From assembly GCA_013396635.1 (NCBI GenBank), contig WBMW01000585.1, positions 497,576 through 561,575 of the forward strand: a stretch of DNA of 64,000 bases. The letters run 5' to 3'. The position numbers and the translations under genes are program-made. Every line of letters starts with the position of its first letter. The first letter of the stretch is position 1. The notes beneath the pieces were generated by a model that searched no databases, was not told where the DNA came from, and saw nothing but the letters and a program-made list of their open reading frames with translations. This stretch comes from Penelope pileata (Eukaryota; Chordata; Aves; Galliformes; Cracidae). Shown here in pieces: positions 1 to 12,559 of the stretch.

Positions 1-3000
1 TGTTGCCTTCCAAAAAGAATAAAAGCCAGAAAATTTCTTCACAAAGCAACACAGAGAATATGAACTTTTCAGGAAAATTCATCATTAGGTTTTTAAAACA
101 TTTACCTTCCTTTTCTTTAAACTTTTTCTTCCTTCTCCCCACGTTCCCTAAAGGGAATATTCATTATCTGTTGTTTTTGGTGTTTCTTGCATACTTCTTG
201 CATACCTTTTCCCATAACATTAAGCTACATATGTTGAAACAGCTGCTGAAACTTGTTTTACTACAGTGCATTAAGCATTCTCTGCAATGCCAGCATCTGG
301 CTTTTGTAGGATACGAAGGCACATGGAGTACTGAACTGTGGGGGGCTTGACTCACATGTGAGGACTTGACCCCAAACATGACGTGGTCCTCATTATCTTT
401 TTTTTTGGGTCGTGCATATGGATGGGCTAGGGTGTGCAAAGCATCAGCACTCAGTGAGGAGAGGAAGGATCCTGCCCAACAGGAACAGCCACCTCCCACA
501 CTCCACGCAGTGGACATGTGGTGGCAAATCTCCTGCAGCTCTTCTCTTTCCCAGCAGTGTTTCTGTAGCTGGGACAATCCAATGCACCTCATCTTTGAGT
601 GCAACATTTTGAGAAGCTTTGGGCTAGCTCCAGTTCCCATCTATGGTAGCTCAGCTTTGTAATCTTTGCAGGATAGGGGCGGGTTCTCTTCTCCTTCATT
701 GCAACCAGTCTATCACCATCACCAATGCCAGGTATTTCAGATATAAGTCATCCTGCTGAAATCCAGGTCACTGCAATGAAAGTTTCTAGTCCAAGTTTGT
801 CATCCTGAGCGCTCATTGCTGTCAAAAAAGGCTTGCTCAATATATTTGGGAGAGTTAAGTTGTGATATGTATGAAGAAAGGTAGGTGATTTCATTAGGGT
901 GAGCTGAATCATTGGTCATCGTCTTTAACAGAGTTGACTAGATGGGAAAGAGGCAACCTGCAAAGATGAAGGTAGCTGTATTATGGGCACCGGCATAGAG
1001 ATGAACTGAATCTTGCCCTTTTTGTGATTGCAGACAGCAGAAAACTTGGCAGAGCTTCACAGGAGTTCTAAGCACAGCAGTGCCCCCTGTCTTGTTTTCA
1101 TTTGGAAATCACATCTTTTTGACTCAGGAGTTTTTGACTTAAAAGCTGGTAAGATACAAGTGTCTCCTGGTCAGATCCCATTACATTCTCTAATAGCAAG
1201 AATCAACAGTGAAAATCATCTTTAAAAAAAGACCTTCCTCCTTCAGGACATAATTCAGCACAAGTGATTTTCCCTTTTCTCACTGCTAAAGCATTCTGTT
1301 AAACTACTCACAGAGATAAGAGACTGTCTAGATGCCACCCTATGAGTTATGCTGTGTAGGACTTTCCTTCTCACCATAATGTAGAATCTCATACATCCTC
1401 CTACAATAAGGAATACTTTGCCCTTATGGAGAAACCATGGGGTCTTTCACTTGCTCAGTGTTTTTCTTGCAGCCAACGTGAACAATAGCACAATACCATT
1501 TATTTTGCCATTAGAATGCTAAAACATTGCATTAATTCAAGTATAGTACTTTCCTATGCAAAATCATGGGACTGATAGAAATACTTTCTACTGTGTTAAG
1601 AAATATATTAGTTGTCTCTGAATGAAGCATTTCTCTGACTGATCTCCACTAAAACAAGATTTACCTGGAGATTTATTGCAGCTTTGTCTTTTTGTTTCCC
1701 CACGGGAAAGTTCACAAATGATGCAGCAATCTTGTTCCAGTAATACTGTGCTTAAACATACTTCATGGATTATTTGGTATTCAGGAAGTTCTATCTGCGT
1801 GAAGAGAAAAAATAGCCAGCTGGTAAAACCAGGCTGAGATTTTCAAATAATATGACAGTGAATGCTTAACGAAACAAATGTTGCTTGCATCTCATTCAGA
1901 CAATAACCACCCAGAAAATACCTGCACTGAAATAAATGACTTAATGTGAGGATTGCAAAGCAATAGGAAAGGGTGTGTGGAATCTCATTGCTTTTCTACT
2001 TGCAATACATTTGCATTTCTTTGGTAAGTAATTTGAATCACGCTAGTTCTGTGAGTCATAAATGTGTTTAAGAATCCTAATTCCTAGTTCTCTTCTTTCA
2101 TAGGTTGCTTTTCTGATTTTTGGCTCCTCTGGGAAGGTGAAACTGAGGACATACCTACAGTACCTGTCAGTTAGTAGGAGCATGGCAAACAGACCCAGCT
2201 CATGGTTTGTCCATCTGCTACAGTGGCCATTGCCTCAGAAGCAGCTGAGCTGCCCTGGTGTGGTGCTGTGCACCAGCAAGCAAACTCTGCCTCTCAGAAA
2301 GGTTCCTGGGCTGGGGACCACCCTGGGGATTACCAGCTTGACACCAACACTGTCTCTACCACTGCCTTCAATACCTCAGATACTTCTGGTTTGTACTGTG
2401 GGCTTCACTTCAGAGGAGTCTGCATGTTCCAGAAAGCAGTGTATCCAGGCTGTGTCTGCCTCCACATCAGGATTACAATGTACATGAATAAATGCCATTC
2501 TCTGTATCCCTGAATATATAACAGCATGGTCAGTGCCCAGACAGAGCCCACTTTCCAGTCTTTATTGATTAGATTTGCTATAATGTGATTAGACAAGGGT
2601 GTGATTTTAAAATCTGACTACAACTGGAGCCAATGGAGATACTTTTGAATGTTAAGCCTTCGACGGTTGGAATATTTGGCCTAAAGGATCAAAAGAGATG
2701 AGTTTCAACTGCAGTAATTCCTTGCGGGTGTGATTGAGCAACAGACCCTATGCCCCAACTTCAGAGCCAGTAAGTCCAAACAAATCAAGTCTGCTGGCTT
2801 TGGTTTCCCGAAGCCTTCCAGCTAAAGCTAATGGTTTGTGCATGGCTTTAATCCCGGTACTTTCCAGCTCCCAGTTTCTGTTTCATTTATTAGCCACATT
2901 TCTGTATTCAGAGTAGCTTTAAGCTGTAATGCCACTTGTGGAGAATGAAAACAAAAAAGGCTTAGTCCACAGAGAAAAGCCCTCATGTATGGCTTTTGTT

Positions 3001-4358
3001 GAGACTACATGGGGGCAATAGGCTTTGTAACACTAAAATGCTGATGCTTTTGGAAAGAGTGGAACCATTGCTCTCTGTGAAATACAAAGGGCTTGATCCC
3101 AATCTTATTTATAATGAAGCAAATTAATAGTGACTGACAGGAACTCAGGAACTACTGCACCATTTCAATCCAGGAATCCAACTCTCTCAAGGCTGTCTAT
3201 GACCCTGGCCAGTAGCAGTTACATTAAAGGACGTGACGAGAAAGGCTTTAGTAACAAAAATGGCATGACCTGCCTATAAAGAAGACTCCTTCTTCACCTC
3301 CAGCTCAAAGATTAGTTTATGTCTTGAAATATGAGCATCTGTGACCATCTTTAAAGGCTCAGACAGGTTACTTTCAGTCATTGTCATTTTAACTTCGTTT
3401 TCTTATATAGAGATTCTTCAATTTCAATGAAGTCAAGGTATTACGTCATTGTAGCGGCCATAAAGATCAGTATTAATCTCATGAGCCTGACAGAAACTGT
3501 GTATGACCTGACACATGAGATCTAAATGGAAAAGTAAGCAACAGACTTCCAGGAAAGCAAGCATGCCCTTATTCACTCCCTAGGTTAGTCAGGCTTTGTT
3601 TTACACGTGCATGGGGACACACTTGTTGTGTACATAGCAAGATTGATCATACGTGAACATCTGGAATTCATGCAAATCCGTCATCAATCAAACACTAAAA
3701 GCCCTGTTTTATAGCATTCTACCAGCTGTATTAAAACACATCTGACATCATATCTGCACTCCAGCTGCCCTTGTACCCACAGGTCTCTTCTTCCCCAGAG
3801 ACATTCACTGTCTTTCTCTACTGAGGCAATTTGGAGGAAGAAAAAGGGAGAGGAACCTCCTCCTGCACAAAGATAAACCAAGCTGATCATAAAAAGTTTC
3901 CTTACAAACAGCTGGGAAGAATCACATACAAATCATGGTGGTTTGCTTTTGCAAAGATCTGCATGAACATTTATTTCCTTGACATTCAAGCCATGTGGAC
4001 TTAAAATGAGCTTAGATCTGTGAGTAGATTTGAATGATTCTTGAGAGTACCTTGGGAGAACCTTTGCCCTTTCATACAGCACCATTACCAGCACGCCAAA
4101 TAAAAGGTGATTCTGTCTGAAGACACTTAGAGGATGCTTGCTACAGGGAGCAGAGCAGACATATGGCCAGAATGAATGGACCAGGGCAGGAATACGTAAT
4201 AGAGAATCTACTACAGGCCCATGAACTGGAACTTTTGGCAGGACAGCATGTCACAATGCCGATGCCCCTCTTCTGCCTCTATTCTAGTCCTGCCTCCTTC
4301 AGACTCATTGCCTACTCCTTTTCCTCATTGCCTAGATCCTCTACCTCTTCGTTTTGAC
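1..4358. other. Non-coding sequence, no supported gene
   Basis: I see no gene, transposon end or RNA gene here. The sequence is mixed AT-rich DNA with a slightly more GC-rich patch at about 2200-2480. The longest frame is an ATG-started minus-strand frame of 158 codons (640 to 164). It is rich in Cys, His and Ser, matches no family I know, and has no splice or promoter context, so I treat it as chance. The plus-strand frame at 2137-2487 begins at GTG, not ATG. It could be intergenic DNA or part of a long intron. Confidence 0.6.
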
Positions 4359-4671
4359 TGTAACAGAAAATGCCCCGAACTCTCACAACTACACCATTTG
4401 TCTCATCTGGAGCTAGGGGCTTTGCTACACATCATTAGCTGCTTCTTTCAGTTCCTTCCTTGTGCTGCTGCTTCTCTCCAGGTCCCTGATCTCATCCTTT
4501 CTGATCTGTCCTGAGCTTTGTCTGGCTGGCCCTTATCTAAGCCTGGGGCAACCCTACCCTAGGTCCACTGTTCTGGTCACAGGTGCAAGTGATCTACTAG
4601 TACTCCCTGGGCCAGCCACACCCCTCTACCATGTACTCAATCATCAGTTCAGACCTAACAGTTCCCCTACA
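4359..4671. mobile_element. LTR-like interspersed repeat, copy 1 (diverged)
   Basis: This 313-bp block starts TGTAACAGAAAA and ends CCCCTACA, so it has the TG...CA ends usual for retroviral LTRs. It is homologous to the block at 23508-23836. Similarity is strongest over the last ~160 bp: the shared words TCTGGCTGGCC, TATCTAAGCCTGGGGCAA, GGTCACAGGTGCAAGTGAT and GCCAGCCACACCCCTC occur in the same order. The middle is pyrimidine-rich and poorly aligned. Its flanks (TGAC on the left, CTGG on the right) show no target duplication, which suggests age or rearrangement. No internal retroviral genes are attached, so this is best read as a solo LTR. I cannot name the family. A non-autonomous DNA element with short ends is a weaker alternative. 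Confidence 0.6.
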
Positions 4672-4922
4672 CTGGATATGTTGCACAGGGTGTGTGCCCC
4701 ATGGGAGAACTGCTTACTCGGTGCTCAGGAATTGAGAGAAAACAGTGAGGAACTGAACTGTGCGTATCCTGGATAGGCAACCTGAACAAGGGCGTGAAAA
4801 GTTCACTGCTTTGTTGTGGCATCTGTGTTTTCCATTAGGTTTGTACAACTCAAAAACAGTAAACAATCTGACAGGTGGGAAAAAATATATACTATTTTCA
4901 ACCTATTTTTACAATAGGTCAA
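4672..4922. other. Short spacer between LTR-like repeat and retrocopy-like block
   Basis: Unique-looking AT-rich sequence with no recognised feature. Nothing here resembles retroviral internal sequence next to the LTR-like repeat, which fits a solo LTR. Confidence 0.5.
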
Positions 4923-6880
4923 ACTGTTGAAGACTTACTAGGAAAGAATGGAAATTAGAAACTGGAGAACACAGAAAACTGGTAAGAGGAAGAAAAGGAC
5001 AAATGCATAGCCTGCAGAATTAAGGCTAATAAGAACTAAAAAAATTATGATACTGGTACTCTACCAGACAGAAATAAGAGAAAAGATACATCTTTACATT
5101 CTATGTATGAGATAAAACCATATCCTTAAATAATCTTATTCAACTATTTTATGTCAGTTAATAAAAAAACATTAAATGAAATTGATGTTGAATATTTGTC
5201 TAGGTAGCTTGCAAGTCTTAAAAGAATTGTCCGTGGAGTTTATTATTGATTGAGAAGAACCAGAAGACTGAAGAGAAACTAATGTTGATGTTGACTTAGA
5301 GTAGGTGATATGACTCTGACATTCTTACCAAGCAAAATAATGGCTGGCTAGTATTGGTTTCAATTAGCTTAGAAAGAAAGGAGGCTGAAATAACAAGACT
5401 GAGTTAGTGGGAAATGAGTCTTGTCAAGCTGACTGCTATATTATGACTCTATAAACTTGTTTGATAAAGGTCACAATGTTGATATAACATACATGTCCAG
5501 ATATTCAAAGGACCACAGTTTGTCTGTGGATACCTCAATAATACAACCAAACACTCCACACAATAGTTACAACCCGACTGCAGTTGCCACTTTCCTAACA
5601 TGGATGCATCATTGTTTGGATATGTATCAGGTACTCAGGCTTCATAAGGCATTTGGCTTGGGTTGCATGCCATTTGATAAGTGAAAAGAATGATTAAAAT
5701 CCACCTGACACATCTAAAATGGATATAAATGGTTGTCTCTCAATATGATTATAGATTAGATCACTAGAAAGTACATGAATTTCTGCTGAAAGCTGTTCAT
5801 CTTTCTGAACCCTTGAACAATGTTGATGACCTGAAAGAAAACTTAAAATCATTTCTGATAGAATTTACAGATGACATGTATGATGACATGACAAATGACA
5901 AAGAAGATAAATTACTGGTAGGGAATGATCTGGATAGTGTTATAAGTGAATTGCTGCAAAAAACTGTGTATTTTTATACAGATAAGAAGCTAACCAGACT
6001 TTCAGGAGTGAAGAATGTTGGTTGTACTTCAACACTGGGAAGTGGTCTTTAAAAAATAACTCCATGATCCTCACAAATGACCATATGACAGCAGGAGGTG
6101 GTATGGCAAAAATAACGTTCCTCTGAAGGTACACAGAGTAACGGAAGATTACTGGAATATTAGGTATACTCTTGTGAATGAGGTGGATAATAGGTAAATT
6201 CATGTTTGAAGTAAGAGATATAATGAAGTAGTAAATTATTCACTGTAACAACTTGAAAGGTTTACTTTTGACTCTCTGTCATTGAAAAAAGTGTGATGAT
6301 ATTTTTATAAAGGACTGGGTCAAATAAGAAGTCCTATGGTCAGTATTATTCTCAAGACCAGACTGCAAGATAGCTTCTGATTCATCATCTATGTACGAAG
6401 TCTGCTTGGGAGTGTTTGATGCTTTTGCCTTCAAATACTACATTGGACCAATTCCTCAAAAGAGAACACCATTTCTGAAATTCAGTAACATTGCTTCAAC
6501 TATCATATGATATTAAATGCACTGGTCAAAACCCATGGGAATTAGAAAGAATTCTTCCACTTTCTTTCACTGCCTTATGGGCTGGCCTTTTAAAGGGCAA
6601 GCCAAGGGACAGTAGCTTCACCAGACATTCTGAAAAAAATACACATGGCATGTGAGCTCCTCCAAATGCTACCAAAAGTCACTGAGATATAGCAACTGTA
6701 TCTTAAGTTTATGATGGTTTATGATGTAAACAAAATCCTAAGCTGAATTACAGGCCAGTACTTGCTTCAGTACTTTCTGTGATCTTGCATTTATGATTTT
6801 GTACTATTTTCTTATACCACTGAAGTGTAAATTTCATGAATAAATTCTATTATCTCTGGAACTTCACTGATTAAAAAAAG
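4923..6880 (+). pseudogene. Probable processed pseudogene of an unidentified gene
   Basis: Several long open segments lie in order on one strand but in different frames. 4923-5246 is open apart from five stops. 5451-5684 is open for 78 codons in the same frame. 5768-6052 is open for 95 codons after a shift, with an acidic stretch around EFTDDMYDDMTNDKED. About 6084-6203 returns to the first frame (VHRVTEDYWNIRYTLVNEV), and 6361-6507 is open in the third frame. None of these long frames starts with a credible ATG in context. Downstream is AT-rich UTR-like sequence, then AATAAA at 6839-6844 and an A-run at 6873-6879, 28 bp later. This spacing is what a reverse-transcribed polyadenylated mRNA leaves. 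I do not recognise the protein and found no clear target duplication. An old transposon fragment, or chance open frames in AT-rich DNA, are the alternatives. The 5' limit is approximate. Confidence 0.38.
6839..6844 (+). terminator. AATAAA polyadenylation signal of the retrocopy-like block
   Basis: A canonical AATAAA hexamer lies 28 bp before a run of seven A at 6873-6879, followed by ordinary sequence. The spacing suits a poly(A) signal copied from a source mRNA rather than an active gene end here. Confidence 0.4.
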
Positions 6881-9800
6881 AGCATGTGTGTGGTTTCAAA
6901 ATAGTTAAATTCATTCTTCTCACACATCACAGGAATTGTTGCACAAACAATTCATACTGAATAATTTACTCAGTAAATTTATAGTTTTTAAGGTGACTTT
7001 TTAAAATAAGGACCTAAGTAATTTGCTGCTTCCAAAGGAATATTTTTGAGACTAAGTATGCACGCATAGCTAAAAAAAACTCATTTATTCTGAGTCTTTG
7101 CGCAAGCATTCAATATTGGTGCTGTAGGACTGATCACTTAATTGTTGATTGTCTCTATCCTCCTTAGATCCCTATCTCCAACCGCCACATCATCCCCTGC
7201 ATTAGTACTTCTTGCTGTCTGTATGGTGAAAAAAATTGGTAATGTAACTGTATAAAATATTCAGGCCGTTGAGTCCTCTTCTCTTAGAAATGGATCAGAT
7301 TGAATACTGGGGACTTGGGATTGCTCCCACCCATTCCACTACATGGCTGCTTTGGAATCTAATTTCATTGATAGATGAGAAAACCTAAGTTTGCAGTCCA
7401 ACTGTTTCATTTAGGCTTCTTGTTTCAGTTTCATGGCTATAGATCCTATACAAACACTGTCTTTCACCTTAAATCACTCCCTTTTTTCCTAGTACTTACT
7501 ACTCCAATATTTTTACAGTGAACAAGCCTACCTAATTCTCAGCCTTTGTTTTGATAAACTAAATAGGCTTTTCTTGAAGATGGTCTTCTCCATATCATAT
7601 TAGCAATTCCTCTAATCACCTATTTCAGATTAAATTTCTCTCTTGACTGCAACTCATGGATTTTATTCCAGATGAGAACTTAACATTTCTTTGCAAAATA
7701 ACAGTGCTCCTCACTCTTTAAGTACTCTGCCTGAGCCACAGTAAATTGCGTTTCTTGTTTCACAGCTGCTTTACATGAAAGCCTCTATAGTAATTAGTGA
7801 CTGACATCTCTAAAAGAGACAATAGAAGGGTGCAGTTCCTTGCTTTAATTGATCTGATGACTGAGTTGGCCTAAGAGATTCTTACCATCTTAGACATTTG
7901 TTTTTCTATTTATTTCATTATTTTTAGTAATGTTGGAGCGGACTTCTTGTTTTATGATTACGGCTTCCATTTCAGGCCTGAAGTACTTTAGTTCCCAGCA
8001 GTTGCCATTTCTAACAGCTCTCTAATGTGATTTCTTCTTAGGAATCCCTCCTTCCATTACATCTTTGATTCATCCAAGTGTTTTTCCTGCTTCTGCATTT
8101 TCTAGATAAGGAGCTCCCAACTCACTGTAGAGATTCTTTTACTTTGTCCTTCAGCACAGGGATTTGCACTTTGCATTTTTGCATTTTGTCATGGTACCTG
8201 ATGGATTTGAGTATGTTCTGAAGACCACACAAATCTCCCATTGGGTGTTATGTGTCACCCCAACATCAGCAAATATCATAAATTTGGTTGTAATTCTATG
8301 TCAACAGTTTTAAAGAAAATGTCAATCAGATCTGTCCCAAAATTTTTTCTTTCAGCAATTTCACTGATAATCCTTCTTCTGTACAGTAGTTCTCATCTCA
8401 GTAAAAATAGATCAATCTCTCTTTTGGCCTCTTCCTTATCCATACTCTAATTTCTCTACTAATACCTCATATTCTCCATTTCAGTTCCATGCGGAACTAT
8501 AAAAATACTCTGATGTTTGTATGACAATCAATTCACCTGCAAATTTTCTCAAAAATGGAACAACCATAGAAAAAGATCATTAGAAATACCAATGAACAAT
8601 ATTTACTGGAATAACACTATTTTCAGTTGGTCTGGGAAAATGCTCAAATTTATTGAAACTCTTAGTTCTTTATTACTTGGCGTGACTGAACTAAGTTTGA
8701 TAGAATAATCTCTTCCCCCACAATCTATGCTGTTTTCTGCTTTCAAGTGTTCCTTGGTGTTTGTGCCTGGAACTAGACCCAATGAATCTTCTTTGCATTT
8801 AGTGACTACCTTAAATTACAAGACACCTAACGTGAGCACAGCAGCAACTGCAGTGAAAATGAGCTTCTTCCCCCACTAGAAAATTGCTAAATTATACTCA
8901 TGAAATTTGGGGAAAATAACAGCCTTCATAGAATAGTTTTATGTGAAAACAGCAGCAATGCCCTTTCCCTAGGGCTTCGAAAGCACTCTTAAGCTTTCCT
9001 GGTCTTGACTTCATTTCCCTTTAGGCATACACTTAACCATGTGGCCAAGAGTCTTCCTCTAAGCTCTTGAATCGACTCACAGAGTTTACAGCTCTTCATT
9101 AACCTATGGTTCAAACCTTCTATCTCTAATATATTTTGCAGATGATAGCATAATGCATTTGCACAGCAGTGTATCCTACTTAACAAACATGCCTGGAGAT
9201 AGAGCAAGCATAAAAATACTAGCAAACTGATATGTGGACAAGTGGGTAAACACTTTACTATATGATTGCCAAAGCATGTTTTTATCAGGAAAGGATCTTT
9301 CTCTGTAGCTGACAGAAACTGTCAAAAACATGCTGTATTTTTCATTTGATACTTAAATGATGATCACAGCCTGGCTGAAGCTCTATCAAAGTTCAGGCCT
9401 ATCAGACGTATAGCTCATAAAGGAAGCAACTCAGGAAAGATAGCTCAATGAAAGAAGAAAATTAGTACCTTCTGTTTATTTTTTTTTCACTGTGCTTTTG
9501 TGCAAATAAACAGAATCAAAAGGTCTTCTAATGTAAATTCCAGGAGAAGCTTATAGAAGATAGCCCACAAAGTCTAACAGCAGAGAATGTCAACTGTCTG
9601 ACTATGAAGATCAAAATGTTGACCATAGAGGGGTAGGAGGGACTGAGTGGACCACCTCCTCTCCATATGAAGCTTCACAGACAATCTGCCTGAGGCTGTG
9701 AAGAGCCTACCTCCCATGCACGTTCAGTCTCCTGGGGCCCAGCACGCCCTGTTGATGATGCCTGACCAGAGATAAGCCTGTATTCATGTTTCATATGTGG

Positions 9801-10049
9801 ATGGCAGTTGATCATGAAAGCTGATCTTACAGGCAGGTATATGTGCAGTGTCTTCAGCCCATCTACTCTCTGGGCAGGTGTTTTCAGTTACGGAGACAGA
9901 CCTTGTAACATTCACCTCAGGGGACAGAGAGAATTCAGTTTTCCTTCAGCAAACTGGATCTAGGCAAGGATTCAAATCACATCAGTTACATGGCATTAAA
10001 CTCAAAGTAACACAACAGTGTTTATAGGTAATCCTGTATTAATAATTCA
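6881..10049. other. Non-coding sequence, no supported gene
   Basis: The sequence is AT-rich up to about 9500, pyrimidine-leaning on the plus strand at about 7130-8470, and includes a T-run at 9478-9488. The part at about 9600-9960 is somewhat more GC-rich. No frame here encodes a recognisable protein and no repeat family could be named. The 7.1-8.7 kb part could be an old antisense-oriented repeat, but I cannot support a name. Confidence 0.55.
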
Positions 10050-10480
10050 GAGGGCTGGAGCACCTACCCTATGAGGACAGGCTGAGAGACTTGGGGCTGT
10101 TCAGCCTGGAGAAGGCTGTGGAAGGACACTATAGCAGTCTTCCAGTACCTGACGGGGCCTGCAGGAAAGCTGGGAAGGGTCTTTTTACAAGGATAGGTAA
10201 TGACAGGACAAGGGGTAATGGCTATAAACTGAAAAGTAGATTTAGACTAGATATAAGGAACAAATTCTTCACTGTGAGGGTGGTGAGACACTGGAACAGA
10301 TTGTCCACAGAGGTTGTGGGTGCCCCCTCTCTGGAAGTGTTCAAGGCCAGGCTGGATGGGGCTTTGAGCAACCTGGTGTAGTGAGAGGTGTCCTTGCCCA
10401 TAGCAAGGGGATTGGAACAAGATGATCTCTAAGGTCCCTTCCAACCCAAACCATTCTGTGATTCTACAATTCTGTGATTC
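10050..10480 (+). mobile_element. CR1 LINE, 5'-truncated 3' end
   Basis: This is a copy of Chicken Repeat 1, the non-LTR retrotransposon of birds, cut off at the 5' end as most copies are. It keeps the last ~110 codons of ORF2 (endonuclease/reverse transcriptase polyprotein) in one frame from 10055 to the TAG at 10379-10381. Typical words are LEHLPYEDRLRDLGLFSLEK, NDRTRGNGYKLK, FFTVRVVRHWNRL and PSLEVFKARLDGALSNLV. The short 3' UTR follows, with AAGATGATCTCTAAGGTCCC and octamer-tail repeats (ATTCTGTG, ATTCTACA, ATTCTGTG) ending at 10480. The piece after LEKA reads VEGHYSSLPVPDGACRK, which differs from the usual CR1 sequence and implies small indels. The copy lacks its promoter, ORF1 and the catalytic RT core, so it is dead. 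Confidence 0.96.
10055..10381 (+). pseudogene. CR1 ORF2 C-terminal remnant
   Basis: The open frame encodes only the extreme C-terminal tail of CR1 ORF2, downstream of the reverse transcriptase active site. There is no YXDD motif and no endonuclease domain, because the element is truncated before them. The frame has no in-frame ATG of its own at the start; it simply continues in from the truncation point. It ends at TAG 10379-10381 after DGALSNLV, the normal CR1 terminus. Confidence 0.9.
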
Positions 10481-12559
10481 CAGAACTGTGTGGAGACTCC
10501 CTCACACTGGTGGTGGCAGTACTCTGAGGTAGCTTTGCCAGCCCCAAACACGCAGCAGTCAGACCTCAGGCCTACACTCTCAGGCAGTGCAATAAACACG
10601 CTGACGGTACTTCCCTAGTACAAAATGATGGACAATACCATGTGTAAAATCCACAACTGAGGGAATAAATTAACATGTTAAAGTGGAAAAGACTCTTTTG
10701 AAAAGCTCAGCGCTTGAAAATACAGATTTCATGTCTATGCTGAAATGAAACTCACTGCTGGTCTGAGGCAGATATCAGGTGCATTTCGCCTTTATTGTCA
10801 TCCTTCTTTTTCAAAGATTGAGAATTTAAAATGGATGAATGTAGCTAAATGTAGACGAATGGTCTCTTTTAAACATTCACTCTTTCTTTCCCCAAGCAAC
10901 TTCTCACAGCTGATTTCAAGCACAACCACAGTAATTTGCCTTCATAGTAACCAGTTTTCCATATTTTGTATGCTTATTTTTTCATTTCTCCTTTTTTTTT
11001 TTAGAGTAGATATTTTCCGTGCAATAATATCCATTGATCATACTGAAGTGCAAAAATATGTCTCAGTATTGTTGTTTTGATTACTTGACTTTTGACTGGC
11101 TTCTGGCCCTGCTTACCTGAATTATGAGCTGGAGAGTCCTGAAGTCTGACCCTTGCCCATGGGTATTAGGCTACTTCTTCAATAACCATTTTCTTTTCAT
11201 GACTTTTCAAATCAAAACAAATGATGAACTCATCTCAAGTGCTAATCCAGGTTTTATTTTATTTTTCCTGAGAAGGGCATAAGCATAAAGAACTCTTAAT
11301 CAGGCATAACAGACAAAAAGTTATTTATTTTTCTGAATGATTTATAGTGCAGTTGTTTCTTTTGTTTTTACAGAAAAGAAGGAGGAATTTAAGTAGAGAT
11401 TCATTACTCAAAATGGCAACAGTCCCAATAGGGAGGGGCAGCAGACAGAAAACATAGCCATAATTTTCTTATTTTACGAGAGATGAGCTCTTCCATACTT
11501 CTCTGAACAGACAATGGTAAGTTCGACACAAAGAAATAGAACACCGGTACAATAAATAAGAAAGAGAAGGATAACTGGTATTGTCTCAGGAGCATCACAG
11601 AGAAATAAATTCACTTTCTGTTGCATTCTGATGTACTATCCACATATGCTGAAGCAGCACACCTGAGAGGGCAGAAGGTGAAGAAAACGGAGTTGAAAAG
11701 GATGTTTTGGCAACTCTTATTCTTGTAATAGGAATTTTTCTGGCTTTACCCAGCCTGTAAGGCAAAGGACAGGCTCAGGAACACTGACCCAAAGCTTTCC
11801 AGCCATCCTTTTGGCTGTAATTTTGGCTTTTGGCTGTACATTCCTGTAATGTACAGTACTCATCCTATATGTGGGAGAACTGTGCCATCAGTGCAAAGGG
11901 CACCCTTGGCTGCTCTCTGGCTTTCTGTAATATTTTCACCCCAGCACAAGCCATATAGGAATGAATTCTCACACACATCTTAATCTCAGGAAAATAGCTT
12001 TTCTGGCCATGTTGTTCAGAGCAGTTAAGGTCACATTGAAACTGTCCAGTAGAATATTCAATGTTCAGAAGTGGATAATATAAAGAACACAAAGACTTTT
12101 AAAAAGTCTGTTCAGATGGCACGTAAATGGACCTAGTAAGCACTTACAGATATCTGGTCATTCCTGCGTATTTTGAACATTTGCAACATGCACCCCTCAT
12201 GCCTCTTGAAAATTGGTCCCAGTGTCTAATACAAAACTGTAGCTCTGCATGGGCTTCTGCTGTTTGTGACTACTAACCATTTGCAATGTGAGCTTCAGTA
12301 GCCTGAGACTGGCAGCCCTTTAACAAATTTCCATAATTTCATTAAGCAAAATGATAATTATGTGAAGCGCTAAAAAATGCTTTGTTTGGTTTGTCTGAAG
12401 GCTGCTCTAATGTGGGGAGGAAAGGCATAAAGAAGATGCTTTGTTTCCATTTCCAGTCTGTTCACTAATTGCAAAGAAGTAAAAGATTTTAAGCCCCTCT
12501 TATTTGATCCTGTTATTGTCTGACAGCAAGGGAAATGTCCTTGGAAGGAACAAACAGTC
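10481..12559. other. Non-coding sequence with a small hairpin
   Basis: No gene is supported. 10481-10620 is moderately GC-rich and the rest is AT-rich. The minus-strand frame at 11404-11598 and the plus-strand frame at 10745-11080 are short and featureless. A 9-bp-stem inverted repeat lies at 11834-11856 and is listed separately. Confidence 0.55.
11834..11856. repeat. Inverted repeat with 9-bp arms (hairpin)
   Basis: CTGTACATT at 11834-11842 and AATGTACAG at 11848-11856 are exact reverse complements separated by five bases. Just upstream, TTTTGGCTGTA occurs twice (11809-11819 and 11828-11838), so the site also holds a small local duplication. Function is unknown; it may be chance. Confidence 0.6.

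Noticed and set aside
164..640. ATG-started minus-strand frame of 158 codons
   Set aside because: There is a real ATG, but no domain, signal or splice context. The plus strand is also open over part of it (366-662), so composition is a sufficient explanation.
10247..10444. Minus-strand frame of 65 codons
   Set aside because: It is antisense to the CR1 copy at 10050-10480.
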